A stretch of 5,466 nt of DNA from Candidatus Curtissbacteria bacterium (GCA_030688205.1 JAUYIQ010000099.1:1-5466); one strand, 5' to 3'; shown: positions 1-5,446, numbered from the stretch's first letter. Notes: a model not told the origin generated them from the letters alone. A program made the numbers and translations.

Positions 1-882
1 GTTTTCCCATAATTTACCGGTATCATCCCGTAAGTTAAGAGGGTTAAAGTTATTGATTACCGCGTTTCGTACTCCGTTGTCATAAAAATAATATTTGCTT
101 TTGTTGCTAATTTCTTTCCTTAAGTTTTTACTGTATCCTCGGATATTAATGATCACAAATGATTTTTCCAGTAGATCCAAGTATCTTGCAACTGTTTTAG
201 GATCAATTGGCAGGTTTTGGGCAAGTTCAGCAAGTGAGACCTCATTACCTATTTGAAAAGCGAGAAGTCGGAGTAAGTCTAAAAGAATTTTTGAGCCTTT
301 GACGTTTTCCAGATCCAGGATATCCCTTAAAAGGTAAGAACTGACAAGTTTGCGCAGATTTTTCGCCTTTTCCTCAAAAGATTTCATGGTAAGTACCTTT
401 GGATAAGAGCCGTAAATGAGGTACTCTTCTTTTTTCTGTGAGAGTTCAAACGTATTCATCTGATTTACAAGTTCCAGTTGGGCAACAGGGTAGAGTGTAA
501 GAATAGTGCTGCGGTCAGTTAAAGGTTCGCCTACTTTATTAGATAGATCAAAAGAGGCTGAACCAGTGGCAATAACTTTAATATTAGGAACTGTTTCAAG
601 CAGAAGTTTTAGAGATTCACCAATATTAGGAATATATTGAGCTTCATCAATGACAATCAGTTCATATCCCTCTGCATATTGGCGCAGTGTTTCTGCCCTG
701 TGCGAGGAAAACACCTCTTGTATTCCCAAATCACCACCGTTTTCTAATTTATACTTCAAGTGGGTTTTTGCCAGAAAATTTTCTAAAAGAACGGTTTTAC
801 CCACACGTCTTGGCCCATAAATAATTAAGACTTCTTTAGGATGAAAATATTTGCTAAGATCGTTATAGATTCTGGTAATCAT
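1..882 (-). CDS. AAA_14-DUF4143 family ATPase (ATPase A), 3' end outside window
   Basis: The minus-strand frame is open from ATG 882 to the left edge, giving 294 residues and no stop. Seen: Walker A GPRRVGKT at residues 23-30, Walker B LIVIDEAQ at 75-82 (D79, E80), and a sensor-1-like ATGSASF near 105-111. A winged-helix-like stretch lies around 213-240, followed by YFYDNGVRNA (265-274), typical of the DUF4143 half. The window ends at LWEN, the block bearing the first acidic residue of the nuclease-like part, so roughly the last 100 residues are missing. It closely resembles ATPase C in several blocks (DEAQY, YSKNLRKEI, INNFN). Family knowledge: P-loop ATPases with a C-terminal DUF4143 domain, often multicopy, role unknown. 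The start at 882 gives 22 residues before Walker A, matching ATPase B (23). An in-frame ATG at 948 would add 22 residues and cannot be excluded. It has its own promoter and lies divergent from abiEi. Confidence 0.9.
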   Translation of the reverse strand, partial: MITRIYNDLSKYFHPKEVLIIYGPRRVGKTVLLENFLAKTHLKYKLENGGDLGIQEVFSSHRAETLRQYAEGYELIVIDEAQYIPNIGESLKLLLETVPNIKVIATGSASFDLSNKVGEPLTDRSTILTLYPVAQLELVNQMNTFELSQKKEEYLIYGSYPKVLTMKSFEEKAKNLRKLVSSYLLRDILDLENVKGSKILLDLLRLLAFQIGNEVSLAELAQNLPIDPKTVARYLDLLEKSFVIINIRGYSKNLRKEISNKSKYYFYDNGVRNAVINNFNPLNLRDDTGKLWEN

Positions 883-886
883 GTAA

Positions 887-966
887 ATTATAATATCATA
901 ATTCCTTATAATTATCAAATTGTGAGTAGATATACTCCTGGTAATCATTTGATTATAAGGAATTAA
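887..966 (-). promoter_or_regulatory. Promoter region of ATPase A with duplicated -10/start module
   Basis: Read on the minus strand, TATAAT at 892-887 is followed after four bases by the chosen ATG (882). A second TATAAT at 957-952 is followed after three bases by an in-frame ATG at 948. Both ATGs begin ATGATTACCAG, so the -10-to-start segment is present twice, 66 bases apart. No convincing -35 was found at the right distance from either box, and there is no Shine-Dalgarno next to either ATG. The -10 assignment rests on hexamer match and position only. Confidence 0.45.
900..965. repeat. Long imperfect inverted repeat in the ATPase A promoter
   Basis: The left arm is 900-920 (starts AATTCCTTATAAT, ends CAAAT). 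The right arm is 947-965; its reverse complement matches the left arm except for a 3-base gap. The 26-base spacer holds a small palindrome, GAGTA-GATA-TACTC (924-937). The arms contain the upstream TATAAT and lie between the two candidate starts of ATPase A, so this could be an operator or a leader hairpin. Which one is inference. Confidence 0.6.
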
Positions 967-969
967 ATT

Positions 970-1044
970 TTGGTACTTATCTTCTTCTGGTGGTTTTCAT
1001 ATAAATTTGTGTTGGAGGAAAAGAAAGGTGAACTAAATCATTAA
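970..1044 (+). repeat. Cassette-flanking repeat copy R1 (coding-like 3' end)
   Basis: In one plus frame this reads LVLIFF, then WWFSYKFVLEEK, then KGELNH and a TAA at 1042-1044. The upstream stop in this frame is at 964-966 and there is no ATG, so it is not a complete gene. It matches R2, R3 and R4 in sequence and reading frame. R1 lacks the 33-bp insertion seen in R3 and R4: its TTCTTC runs straight into TGGTGG. It lies between the ATPase A promoter and the abiE module. Confidence 0.8.
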
Positions 1045-1162
1045 GAGTAGTTTTTAATTTTGCTTTGCAAAATTCGTTAATTCTTAAGTTCTTTTACGAA
1101 AAGAACAAGAAACTAAGAACAAAAAAGCTGTTTCTGATCTTTTAGGGGTCCTGTACAAGCTA
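1045..1162. other. Non-coding stretch with two tandem perfect palindromes
   Basis: No gene is supported here. There are two perfect stems with 3-base loops: AATTTTGC-TTT-GCAAAATT at 1056-1074 and GTTCTTTT-ACG-AAAAGAAC at 1088-1106. Their centres are 32 bases apart, about three helical turns. Neither is followed by a clear T-run on either strand, so they are poor intrinsic terminators. They may be protein-binding sites upstream of the abiE promoter or remains of the cassette junction. A TGTACAA at 1152-1158, just upstream of the -35 box, recurs at 1213-1219 over the abiEi start codon. Confidence 0.5.
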
Positions 1163-1191
1163 TTGACAAATAAAGCGAAAGAGGATACTAT
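1163..1191 (+). promoter_or_regulatory. sigma70-type promoter of abiEi-abiEii
   Basis: A consensus -35 TTGACA (1163-1168) and a -10 TACTAT (1186-1191) are separated by 17 bases. Transcription would start near 1198, leaving a leader of only about 14 bases before ATG 1212. No good Shine-Dalgarno lies in that leader. TGTACAA copies flank the promoter. In known AbiE systems AbiEi represses its own promoter by binding inverted repeats. Operator identity here is not established. Confidence 0.75.
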
Positions 1192-1211
1192 CATTTTAGA
1201 AAGTAGTAAAA

Positions 1212-1826
1212 ATGTACAACTTACTAAAACCAATATCTACCAGGGAAGAGCTTTTGAGGCATAAAATCCGGATATTTACCCATCAGGAATTTACCCACTT
1301 GTTTAAACTGTCTCTTTACCAGGCCAAATATTACCTTGGTCAATTTGTTAAGGAAGGGTTGCTGACAAGACTCAGGAGGGGATTATATACTTTAAAAACT
1401 GATCCGCCAGGAGAGGAAGAAGTGGCTAATGCAATATATAAACCCTCATACATATCTTTTGAATATGCGCTGGCGTATCACAACATTATTCCTGAGATGA
1501 CCTATCATGTTACTTCAGCAACTACCAGACCCACTCAACTGTTTAATACTGATCATATTTCCTTTTCCTACTACACCATAAAACCAGAGGCCTACACTGG
1601 ATATAGTCTGGTGCAAAGAGGAGAGAAGCGGTTTTTAATGGCAATGCCTGAGAAAGCACTGGTAGACTATCTTTATATGATTGCTTTAGGAGAAAGGGCT
1701 ACAACGGGCGGAAAATCAGTCAATGATCGAATGGAGCTGAGCTCTTTAAATAAAAATAAAATCCTTGAATATGCCAGGCTCTATAACTATTCAAAGCTGG
1801 ATAAACTAATAGAGGAGGTATTATGA
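1212..1826 (+). CDS. abiEi: AbiEi-family antitoxin / autorepressor
   Basis: A 204-residue protein, within the usual size for AbiEi. An N-terminal winged-helix-like region covers about residues 10-60 and ends in the family's RRGLYTLK signature. The C-terminal part then carries conserved features: SYISFEYALAYHNIIPE near 79-95, a TSATTRP block, and MAMPEKALVDYLY around 143-155. Family knowledge: in type IV AbiE systems AbiEi represses the operon through its N-terminal domain and counteracts the AbiEii toxin through its C-terminal domain without forming a stable complex. The TGA stop overlaps the ATG of abiEii (ATGA), indicating translational coupling. The start follows a strong promoter with a very short leader and a weak ribosome-binding site. 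Homology gives the assignment; activity is inferred. Confidence 0.9.
   Translation: MYNLLKPISTREELLRHKIRIFTHQEFTHLFKLSLYQAKYYLGQFVKEGLLTRLRRGLYTLKTDPPGEEEVANAIYKPSYISFEYALAYHNIIPEMTYHVTSATTRPTQLFNTDHISFSYYTIKPEAYTGYSLVQRGEKRFLMAMPEKALVDYLYMIALGERATTGGKSVNDRMELSSLNKNKILEYARLYNYSKLDKLIEEVL
1813..1818 (+). promoter_or_regulatory. Strong Shine-Dalgarno for abiEii
   Basis: AGGAGG lies inside the last codons of abiEi, four bases before the abiEii ATG at 1823. It is the clearest ribosome-binding site in the window, and it fixes the toxin start inside the antitoxin stop codon. Confidence 0.8.
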
Positions 1827-2542
1827 TTTCGGAAGACTCAATCAAAAATTTAACTAATAAATTTCAAACCTCGGAGATCAATATCAGAAGAGAATATTTT
1901 CAGCACTTATTTTTATCCTACTTTTACCAACAAAGTGCAGCTTCAAACATTTACTTCAAAGGAGGTACGGCTTTGAAGCTCCTGTACCAAAGCCCCAGGT
2001 TTTCTGAAGACTTGGATTTTAACTCAGCCAATATTTCCTACAAAGGCATAGAAGAGCTTTTATTGGACACCCTTTCTCAAATAGAAAAAGAAAACATCTC
2101 TTTTAATCTTAAAGAAGCAAAGCAAACCTCTGGAGGATTTCTGGCCTGGATTTCCTTTGAAGCGTTTGAGAAACCGGTTGAACTTAAGATTGAGATCTCT
2201 CTTCGAGAAGAAGAGAAGAAGGGTGAGATAGTAGGAGTAATAAATGATTTTATACCTACCTATAATGTGGTAGCGGCAACAGAGACTCAGCTAGTATTTG
2301 AAAAGATCAGAGCTCTGCTTGTGCGGAAAAAGCCCAGGGATTTCTACGATCTCTATTTTTTACTTCGGAAAGGACTCCCCATACCCAAAAGAGGAGAGCT
2401 CATCCCGCAGATTACCAAAGCTCTAGATGAGAAGAATTTTAACTTTGAGGTAGAGTTAAAAGAATTTCTGCCCAGATCCCAATGGGCAATTATTAAAGAT
2501 TTTAAAACAACTCTGGAAAGAGAGATTAATAGATTTACTTAG
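1823..2542 (+). CDS. abiEii: AbiEii-family nucleotidyltransferase toxin
   Basis: A 239-residue member of the AbiEii (formerly DUF1814) nucleotidyltransferase family. Seen: the signature FKGGTALKLLY (45-55) and RFSEDLDF (59-66), where D63 and D65 are the likely metal-binding acids. KIEIS follows at 122-126, then FEKIRALLVRKKPRDFYDLY (159-178), the usual C-terminal catalytic motifs with K161, R172 and D176. All motifs look intact, so this should be an active enzyme. Family knowledge: AbiEii-type toxins transfer nucleotides to RNA targets and block growth, and some act in phage abortive infection. The target of this one is unknown. It overlaps abiEi by four bases and is the last gene of the operon. 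The R2 repeat follows closely. Confidence 0.92.
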   Translation: MISEDSIKNLTNKFQTSEINIRREYFQHLFLSYFYQQSAASNIYFKGGTALKLLYQSPRFSEDLDFNSANISYKGIEELLLDTLSQIEKENISFNLKEAKQTSGGFLAWISFEAFEKPVELKIEISLREEEKKGEIVGVINDFIPTYNVVAATETQLVFEKIRALLVRKKPRDFYDLYFLLRKGLPIPKRGELIPQITKALDEKNFNFEVELKEFLPRSQWAIIKDFKTTLEREINRFT

Positions 2543-2585
2543 ATTTATTGTTACCTATTTTAACAGTGTGGTTCTGGTTATCATC

Positions 2586-2672
2586 TTGTGGTTATTTTTC
2601 TTCTGGTGGTTTTCATATAAGTTTGTATTGGAAGAAAAGGGGGAAGTCGTGCCTGCCGGTAGGCATGGTTAA
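2586..2672 (+). repeat. Cassette-flanking repeat copy R2, with palindrome in its tail
   Basis: The plus frame reads LWLFFFWWFSYKFVLEEK, then GEVV and PAGRHG with TAA at 2670-2672. It lacks the 33-bp insertion, so the hydrophobic segment is continuous. The frame is also open upstream, and a GTG at 2568 would give a 34-residue single-span peptide, but no ribosome-binding site supports it. Compared with R1 and R3, the tail after GGGGAA is replaced by a palindrome-bearing segment before homology resumes at AAAT. Most codon differences from R1 are synonymous (AAA/AAG, GTG/GTA, GAG/GAA). Confidence 0.8.
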
Positions 2673-2690
2673 ATTTACCCCCATATTTTG
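2639..2690 (+). terminator. Palindrome in R2 tail, possible terminator of the abiE operon
   Basis: The inner stem CGTGCCT (2648-2654) / AGGCATG (2661-2667) has a 6-base loop and one G-T pair. It is enclosed by GGGGG (2639-2643) and CCCCC (2678-2682), with an asymmetric internal loop, and ATATTTTG follows. The T-run is weak, so termination is only possible. It would separate abiEii from the ATPase B promoter. The inner palindrome looks like a small inserted REP-like element in the repeat. Confidence 0.35.
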
Positions 2691-2694
2691 TCAC

Positions 2695-2722
2695 TTGACT
2701 ACTGGAAAAACGGTACTATAAT
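2695..2722 (+). promoter_or_regulatory. Promoter of ATPase B, leaderless arrangement
   Basis: A -35 TTGACT (2695-2700) and a perfect -10 TATAAT (2717-2722) are separated by 16 bases. The ATG of ATPase B begins six bases after the -10 box, where transcription itself should start. There is no room for a ribosome-binding site, so the mRNA is probably leaderless. Confidence 0.8.
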
Positions 2723-2728
2723 ATAGTT

Positions 2729-3988
2729 ATGATCAAAAGAAAAATACTATCTAGCCTCGAAGAGCACCTTTCATCGGATCAAATGACAATTATTACTGGT
2801 CCAAGACAGGTTGGTAAAACATATTTGATGAGATTTATGCGAGAAAAGCTCGAGAAAACAGGCGCAAAAACTATCTGGTTAAACTTGGATAATGATGAAG
2901 ATGCAACCAGATTTACTTCCCAAGCAGACTTGATTTCATATATTGAACTCCAAGTAGGTAAGGCTAGAGCATTTGTCTTTATTGATGAAATACAGCGTAA
3001 AGAAAATGCCGGACTTTTCTTGAAAGGCATTTTTGACATGAAGACTCCATATAAATTCATTATTTCCGGTTCAGGGAGCCTGGAGCTAAAGGCAAAAATT
3101 CCAGAATCAATGGCTGGGAGGAAACAAATGTTTGTGGTTGATCCTATCAGTTTTGAGGAATTTGTTAATTTTAAAACGAATTATCAATATGAAGATAGAC
3201 TAAGAGATTTTTTTGCCTTGGAGAAAGGGAGAGGAGAGCGGTTGCTTTCTGAGTATATGGTATTTGGAGGCTATCCAAGAGTGGTTTTAGCAGAGACAGC
3301 ATCTTTAAAACAAGGAGAGATGCAGGAGATTTACAGAAGTTATATAGATAAGGATATCAGTGGTTTGCTTCATCTTGAGAAAACCGAGAGCTTAACGAAT
3401 TTATTAAAAATAATCGCTTCCCAAATCGGCAGCCTTGTTAATATGACAGAATTAGCATCAACAGTTGGTATAGATGAAAAAACCATTAAACATTATCTCT
3501 GGTATTTAGAGCAAACGTTTGTGTTAAAAAAGGTGACACCATATTATCGCAATACCAGGAAAGAAATTGCCAAAGCGCCAATTTACTATTTTATAGACGT
3601 TGGACTTCGTAATTGGCTTTTAGGACTTTTTGGTTTAGCACAAATTCCAATTCCTCTAAGTGGACATCTTTTTGAAAACGTCATTTTTAATATGCTTAGA
3701 CCACAATTTAACTTGACTCCAATCCAAATACATTTTTGGCGAACGCGTGACCTGGCAGAAGTAGATTTTGTCTTAGAAGTAGGATTAGAAGTTGTACCAA
3801 TTGAAGTAAAACATACTAAAATGCAAAAGATGGAGATCACGAGATCTTTTAGAAGTTTTTTATTAAAATATAAACCCAAAAAAGGGTATATAGTACATCT
3901 AGGAGAAAGGTTTGAAACAGAGGTTGATGATATAAAAGTTGCTATACTTCCATTTTCTGATCTCATTACCAATAAACTAGACTTTTAA
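2729..3988 (+). CDS. AAA_14-DUF4143 family ATPase (ATPase B)
   Basis: A complete 419-residue protein of the usual length for this family. Domain order: P-loop ATPase with Walker A GPRQVGKT (24-31), Walker B FVFIDEIQ (82-89; D86, E87), sensor-1-like SGSGS (113-117), and AGRK with R131 as a possible arginine finger. A winged-helix-like region lies near 225-262 (TELASTVGIDEKTIKHYL), followed by DUF4143 with YYFIDVGLRN (286-295). The C-terminal half shows a PD-(D/E)XK-like pattern: E316 in HLFENVIF, D346 in EVDFV, and E359-V-K361. These residues are intact, so nuclease ancestry is plausible, though nuclease activity in this family is not established. The cellular role is unknown. It is more distant from ATPases A and C (DEIQ not DEAQ, and SLELKAK) than they are from each other. 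It has its own promoter, probably makes leaderless mRNA, and lies between repeats R2 and R3. Confidence 0.93.
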   Translation: MIKRKILSSLEEHLSSDQMTIITGPRQVGKTYLMRFMREKLEKTGAKTIWLNLDNDEDATRFTSQADLISYIELQVGKARAFVFIDEIQRKENAGLFLKGIFDMKTPYKFIISGSGSLELKAKIPESMAGRKQMFVVDPISFEEFVNFKTNYQYEDRLRDFFALEKGRGERLLSEYMVFGGYPRVVLAETASLKQGEMQEIYRSYIDKDISGLLHLEKTESLTNLLKIIASQIGSLVNMTELASTVGIDEKTIKHYLWYLEQTFVLKKVTPYYRNTRKEIAKAPIYYFIDVGLRNWLLGLFGLAQIPIPLSGHLFENVIFNMLRPQFNLTPIQIHFWRTRDLAEVDFVLEVGLEVVPIEVKHTKMQKMEITRSFRSFLLKYKPKKGYIVHLGERFETEVDDIKVAILPFSDLITNKLDF

Positions 3989-4001
3989 TGGAAGATCAGA
4001 C

Positions 4002-4109
4002 CTCTGGTTCTTTTTCTTCCCGCTCTGAAAGAGCGAGGCTCGCTACAGCGGCTGGTGGTTTAGCTATTCTTTTGTGTTGGAAGAGAAGGAAGGGGAACTA
4101 AATCACTAA
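4002..4109 (+). repeat. Cassette-flanking repeat copy R3, interrupted by a 33-bp palindromic insertion
   Basis: The plus frame reads LWFFFF, the insertion, then WWFSYSFVLEEK, EGELNH and TAA at 4107-4109. The serine after WWF is AGC here and TCA in R1 and R2. The insertion brings an in-frame TGA, so the hydrophobic part and tail are no longer joined. R3 starts 13 bases after the ATPase B stop, and its TAA overlaps the minus-strand TAG of ATPase C (4106-4108). Confidence 0.8.
4020..4052. repeat. 33-bp palindromic element inside R3
   Basis: This short GC-rich element sits between TTCTTC and TGGTGG of the repeat. It has CCGC/GCGG ends, a perfect CGCTCT-GAA-AGAGCG stem, and an overlapping AGCGAG-G-CTCGCT palindrome, so two alternative hairpins are possible. 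It differs from the copy in R4 at one base (TACAGC against TACGGC). Its length is exactly 11 codons, but it adds a TGA. It looks like a REP or miniature-element insertion. No T-run follows, so it is not an obvious terminator despite lying between convergent genes. Confidence 0.75.
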
Positions 4110-5281
4110 TTACTTTCTAGTATTTCTTTTAAAACTTGGGGTGTTACTGTTTTGATGATACTTCCTGGATAGGCTTCAACAAACTCATTCAAGGTCGCTC
4201 TAGGTACACTTCTTTTATCTGAGTATTTACATTCAAACCCGGATAGTTTTCCTTCTCGTTCCTCAATAAGATCAATCTCTTTTTGAGTATAAGTTCTCCA
4301 GTAGTAGAAGTTTGATTTGTACAGTTTATTAATATTTTGTTTAATCATTTCAGCGATGAAGTAATTCTCAAACAAAAATCCGCAGTCACTGCGGATATCA
4401 AGTGAGTTGAAGTTGTTAATCAGCGCATTTCTGACCCCAACATCATAAAAATAGATTTTTACTTTCTGATTTATCTCTGAGCGCAAGTTTCTACTGTAAG
4501 GGTACAAGCGAAAAATAACGTATGTTTTCTCTAAAAGATCAATATAATATTCAACGGTCTTACGATCAATGGATAACATATTGGCGATTTCAGAGTAAGA
4601 TACCTGCTGGCCAATTTGTAGGCTTAATGCCTCAAGCAGCTTTTGCAATTTTGCGCTGCTGTTTACTCTTTCAAAATCAAGGATATCTTTATATAAATAA
4701 TCATTGGTTAAAAGTTGTAAATAGTGGATTTTTTCATCAGTGGTGGTGTAATGAAATATTTCTGGATAGCTACCAAATCGAAGCGTTTGATCAAGATAAA
4801 AATTGATGTCTGTGGCAGGATAATTTTTTTCGATTTCATGATAAGAAAGAGGAAAGAGGTAGTAGGGTAGATTTCTCCCGGTTGCGGGCTCTTGCACTTT
4901 ACCAGATAGTTCAAAAGAGGAGGAACCAGAAGCAATAATATTAAGATTAGGAAAAGTGTCAATAAGAACTGTAAAAACTTCACCCGGATCCTCTAAATAT
5001 TGTGCCTCATCAAAGATGATGTTTTTGTGATCACCAATAATGGTTTTAAGTTCTAAACTATCAGGAACAATTTGTTTTTGAATCCTTTTTTGCCGGCAGT
5101 TTAAGTACAGATATGGTATATTTTTATCCTTGAAAAGATGTCTGATAAGGGTAGTTTTTCCTGCCCGTCTTGGGCCATAAAGGATAATTACCTTGCCTTT
5201 GTTGAGGTTTTGATAAATAATATCCTCAAGATCGCGTTTAATGTAGGGGCTATCTGTATTGTCTATAATATCGGGATCCAT
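4106..5281 (-). CDS. AAA_14-DUF4143 family ATPase (ATPase C)
   Basis: From the ATG at 5281 this is a complete 391-residue protein. Walker A is GPRRAGKT (36-43), Walker B NIIFDEAQ (87-94; D91, E92), the sensor-1-like motif ASGSSS (117-122), and R136 in ATGRN is a possible arginine finger. A winged-helix-like part follows near 226-252 (SEIANMLSIDRKTVEYYI), then DUF4143 with IYFYDVGVRNA (276-286). The nuclease-like pattern is E305 in FLFENYF, E335 and D337 in KEIDLI, and E350-C-K352, apparently intact. It is closer to ATPase A than to B. The frame is open to an ATG at 5434, but that extension would translate antisense of repeat R4 and the gene's own TTGACA promoter, so the long start is rejected. 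An ATG at 5290 abuts the -10 box and is less likely than 5281. The gene is convergent with ATPase B, and its stop overlaps the end of R3. Its biological role is unknown. Confidence 0.92.
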   Translation of the reverse strand: MDPDIIDNTDSPYIKRDLEDIIYQNLNKGKVIILYGPRRAGKTTLIRHLFKDKNIPYLYLNCRQKRIQKQIVPDSLELKTIIGDHKNIIFDEAQYLEDPGEVFTVLIDTFPNLNIIASGSSSFELSGKVQEPATGRNLPYYLFPLSYHEIEKNYPATDINFYLDQTLRFGSYPEIFHYTTTDEKIHYLQLLTNDYLYKDILDFERVNSSAKLQKLLEALSLQIGQQVSYSEIANMLSIDRKTVEYYIDLLEKTYVIFRLYPYSRNLRSEINQKVKIYFYDVGVRNALINNFNSLDIRSDCGFLFENYFIAEMIKQNINKLYKSNFYYWRTYTQKEIDLIEEREGKLSGFECKYSDKRSVPRATLNEFVEAYPGSIIKTVTPQVLKEILESN

Positions 5282-5288
5282 ACTCCCC

Positions 5289-5317
5289 ATATTATATGGA
5301 ATATTGGGAGTTGTCAA
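5289..5317 (-). promoter_or_regulatory. Promoter of ATPase C, leaderless arrangement
   Basis: On the minus strand a perfect TTGACA (5317-5312) precedes TATAAT (5296-5291, 15-base spacing) or the overlapping TAATAT (5294-5289, 17-base spacing). Either places the transcription start at about 5284-5281, on or next to the ATG at 5281. The ATG at 5290 falls before the expected start site. GGGGAG occurs just one base before ATG 5281, too close to act as a Shine-Dalgarno. Confidence 0.75.
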
Positions 5318-5326
5318 GGGTCTAAA

Positions 5327-5446
5327 TTTCTTTGGCTTTTCTTCTTCCCGCTCTGAAAGAGCGAGGCTCGCTACGGCGGCTGGTGGTTTGCTTATAAATT
5401 TGTGCTTGAGGAAAAAGGGAAGGAAAACTTGCAAAATCCGCTATAA
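5327..5446 (+). repeat. Cassette-flanking repeat copy R4, with the 33-bp insertion
   Basis: The plus frame reads FLWLFFF, the insertion, then WWFAYKFVLEEK, GKENLQNPL and TAA at 5444-5446. Homology to the other copies fades after about 5428, and the TAA falls within the next promoter. Leucine and lysine codons differ synonymously from R1 (CTT for TTG, AAA for AAG); the main non-synonymous change is Ser to Ala. The copy begins within 10 bases of the ATPase C -35 box, so repeat and cassette are tightly packed. Confidence 0.78.
5348..5380. repeat. 33-bp palindromic element inside R4
   Basis: This is the same element as at 4020-4052, at the same codon boundary of the repeat, differing by one base. 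Both copies contain the CGCTCT-GAA-AGAGCG stem and CCGC/GCGG ends. The identical location suggests that R3 and R4 share an ancestor that already carried the insertion, or exchanged sequence by recombination. Confidence 0.75.

Noticed and set aside
2779..3972. Minus-strand open frames of 93 and 128 residues inside ATPase B
   Set aside because: They are shadows of a well-supported gene, without family motifs, promoter or ribosome-binding site.
4026..4028. Reading TGA as glycine (alternative code of some CPR lineages) to keep R3 and R4 frames open
   Set aside because: abiEi ends in TGA at the expected length, and no ATPase or toxin frame uses an internal TGA, so a standard code is better supported.
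4020..4052. Intrinsic terminator between ATPases B and C
   Set aside because: Stable hairpins are possible, but neither strand has a following T-run. The same element occurs in R4, where no terminator is needed for a known upstream plus-strand gene.
4522..4983. Plus- and minus-strand open frames of 94 and 91 residues inside ATPase C
   Set aside because: They are out-of-frame shadows of ATPase C. The hydrophobic start of the 91-residue frame is a compositional effect of AT-rich sequence.
5282..5434. N-terminal extension of ATPase C to the ATG at 5434 (442 residues)
   Set aside because: It would translate the antisense of R4, the palindromic insert and the gene's own TTGACA/TATAAT promoter. 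The family start lies about 35 residues before Walker A, as obtained from 5281.
970..5446. CRISPR array or classical integron attC array
   Set aside because: The repeats are over 1 kb apart, so there are no CRISPR spacers. No integrase gene or recognisable attC core sites are visible. The integron comparison is kept only as an analogy.
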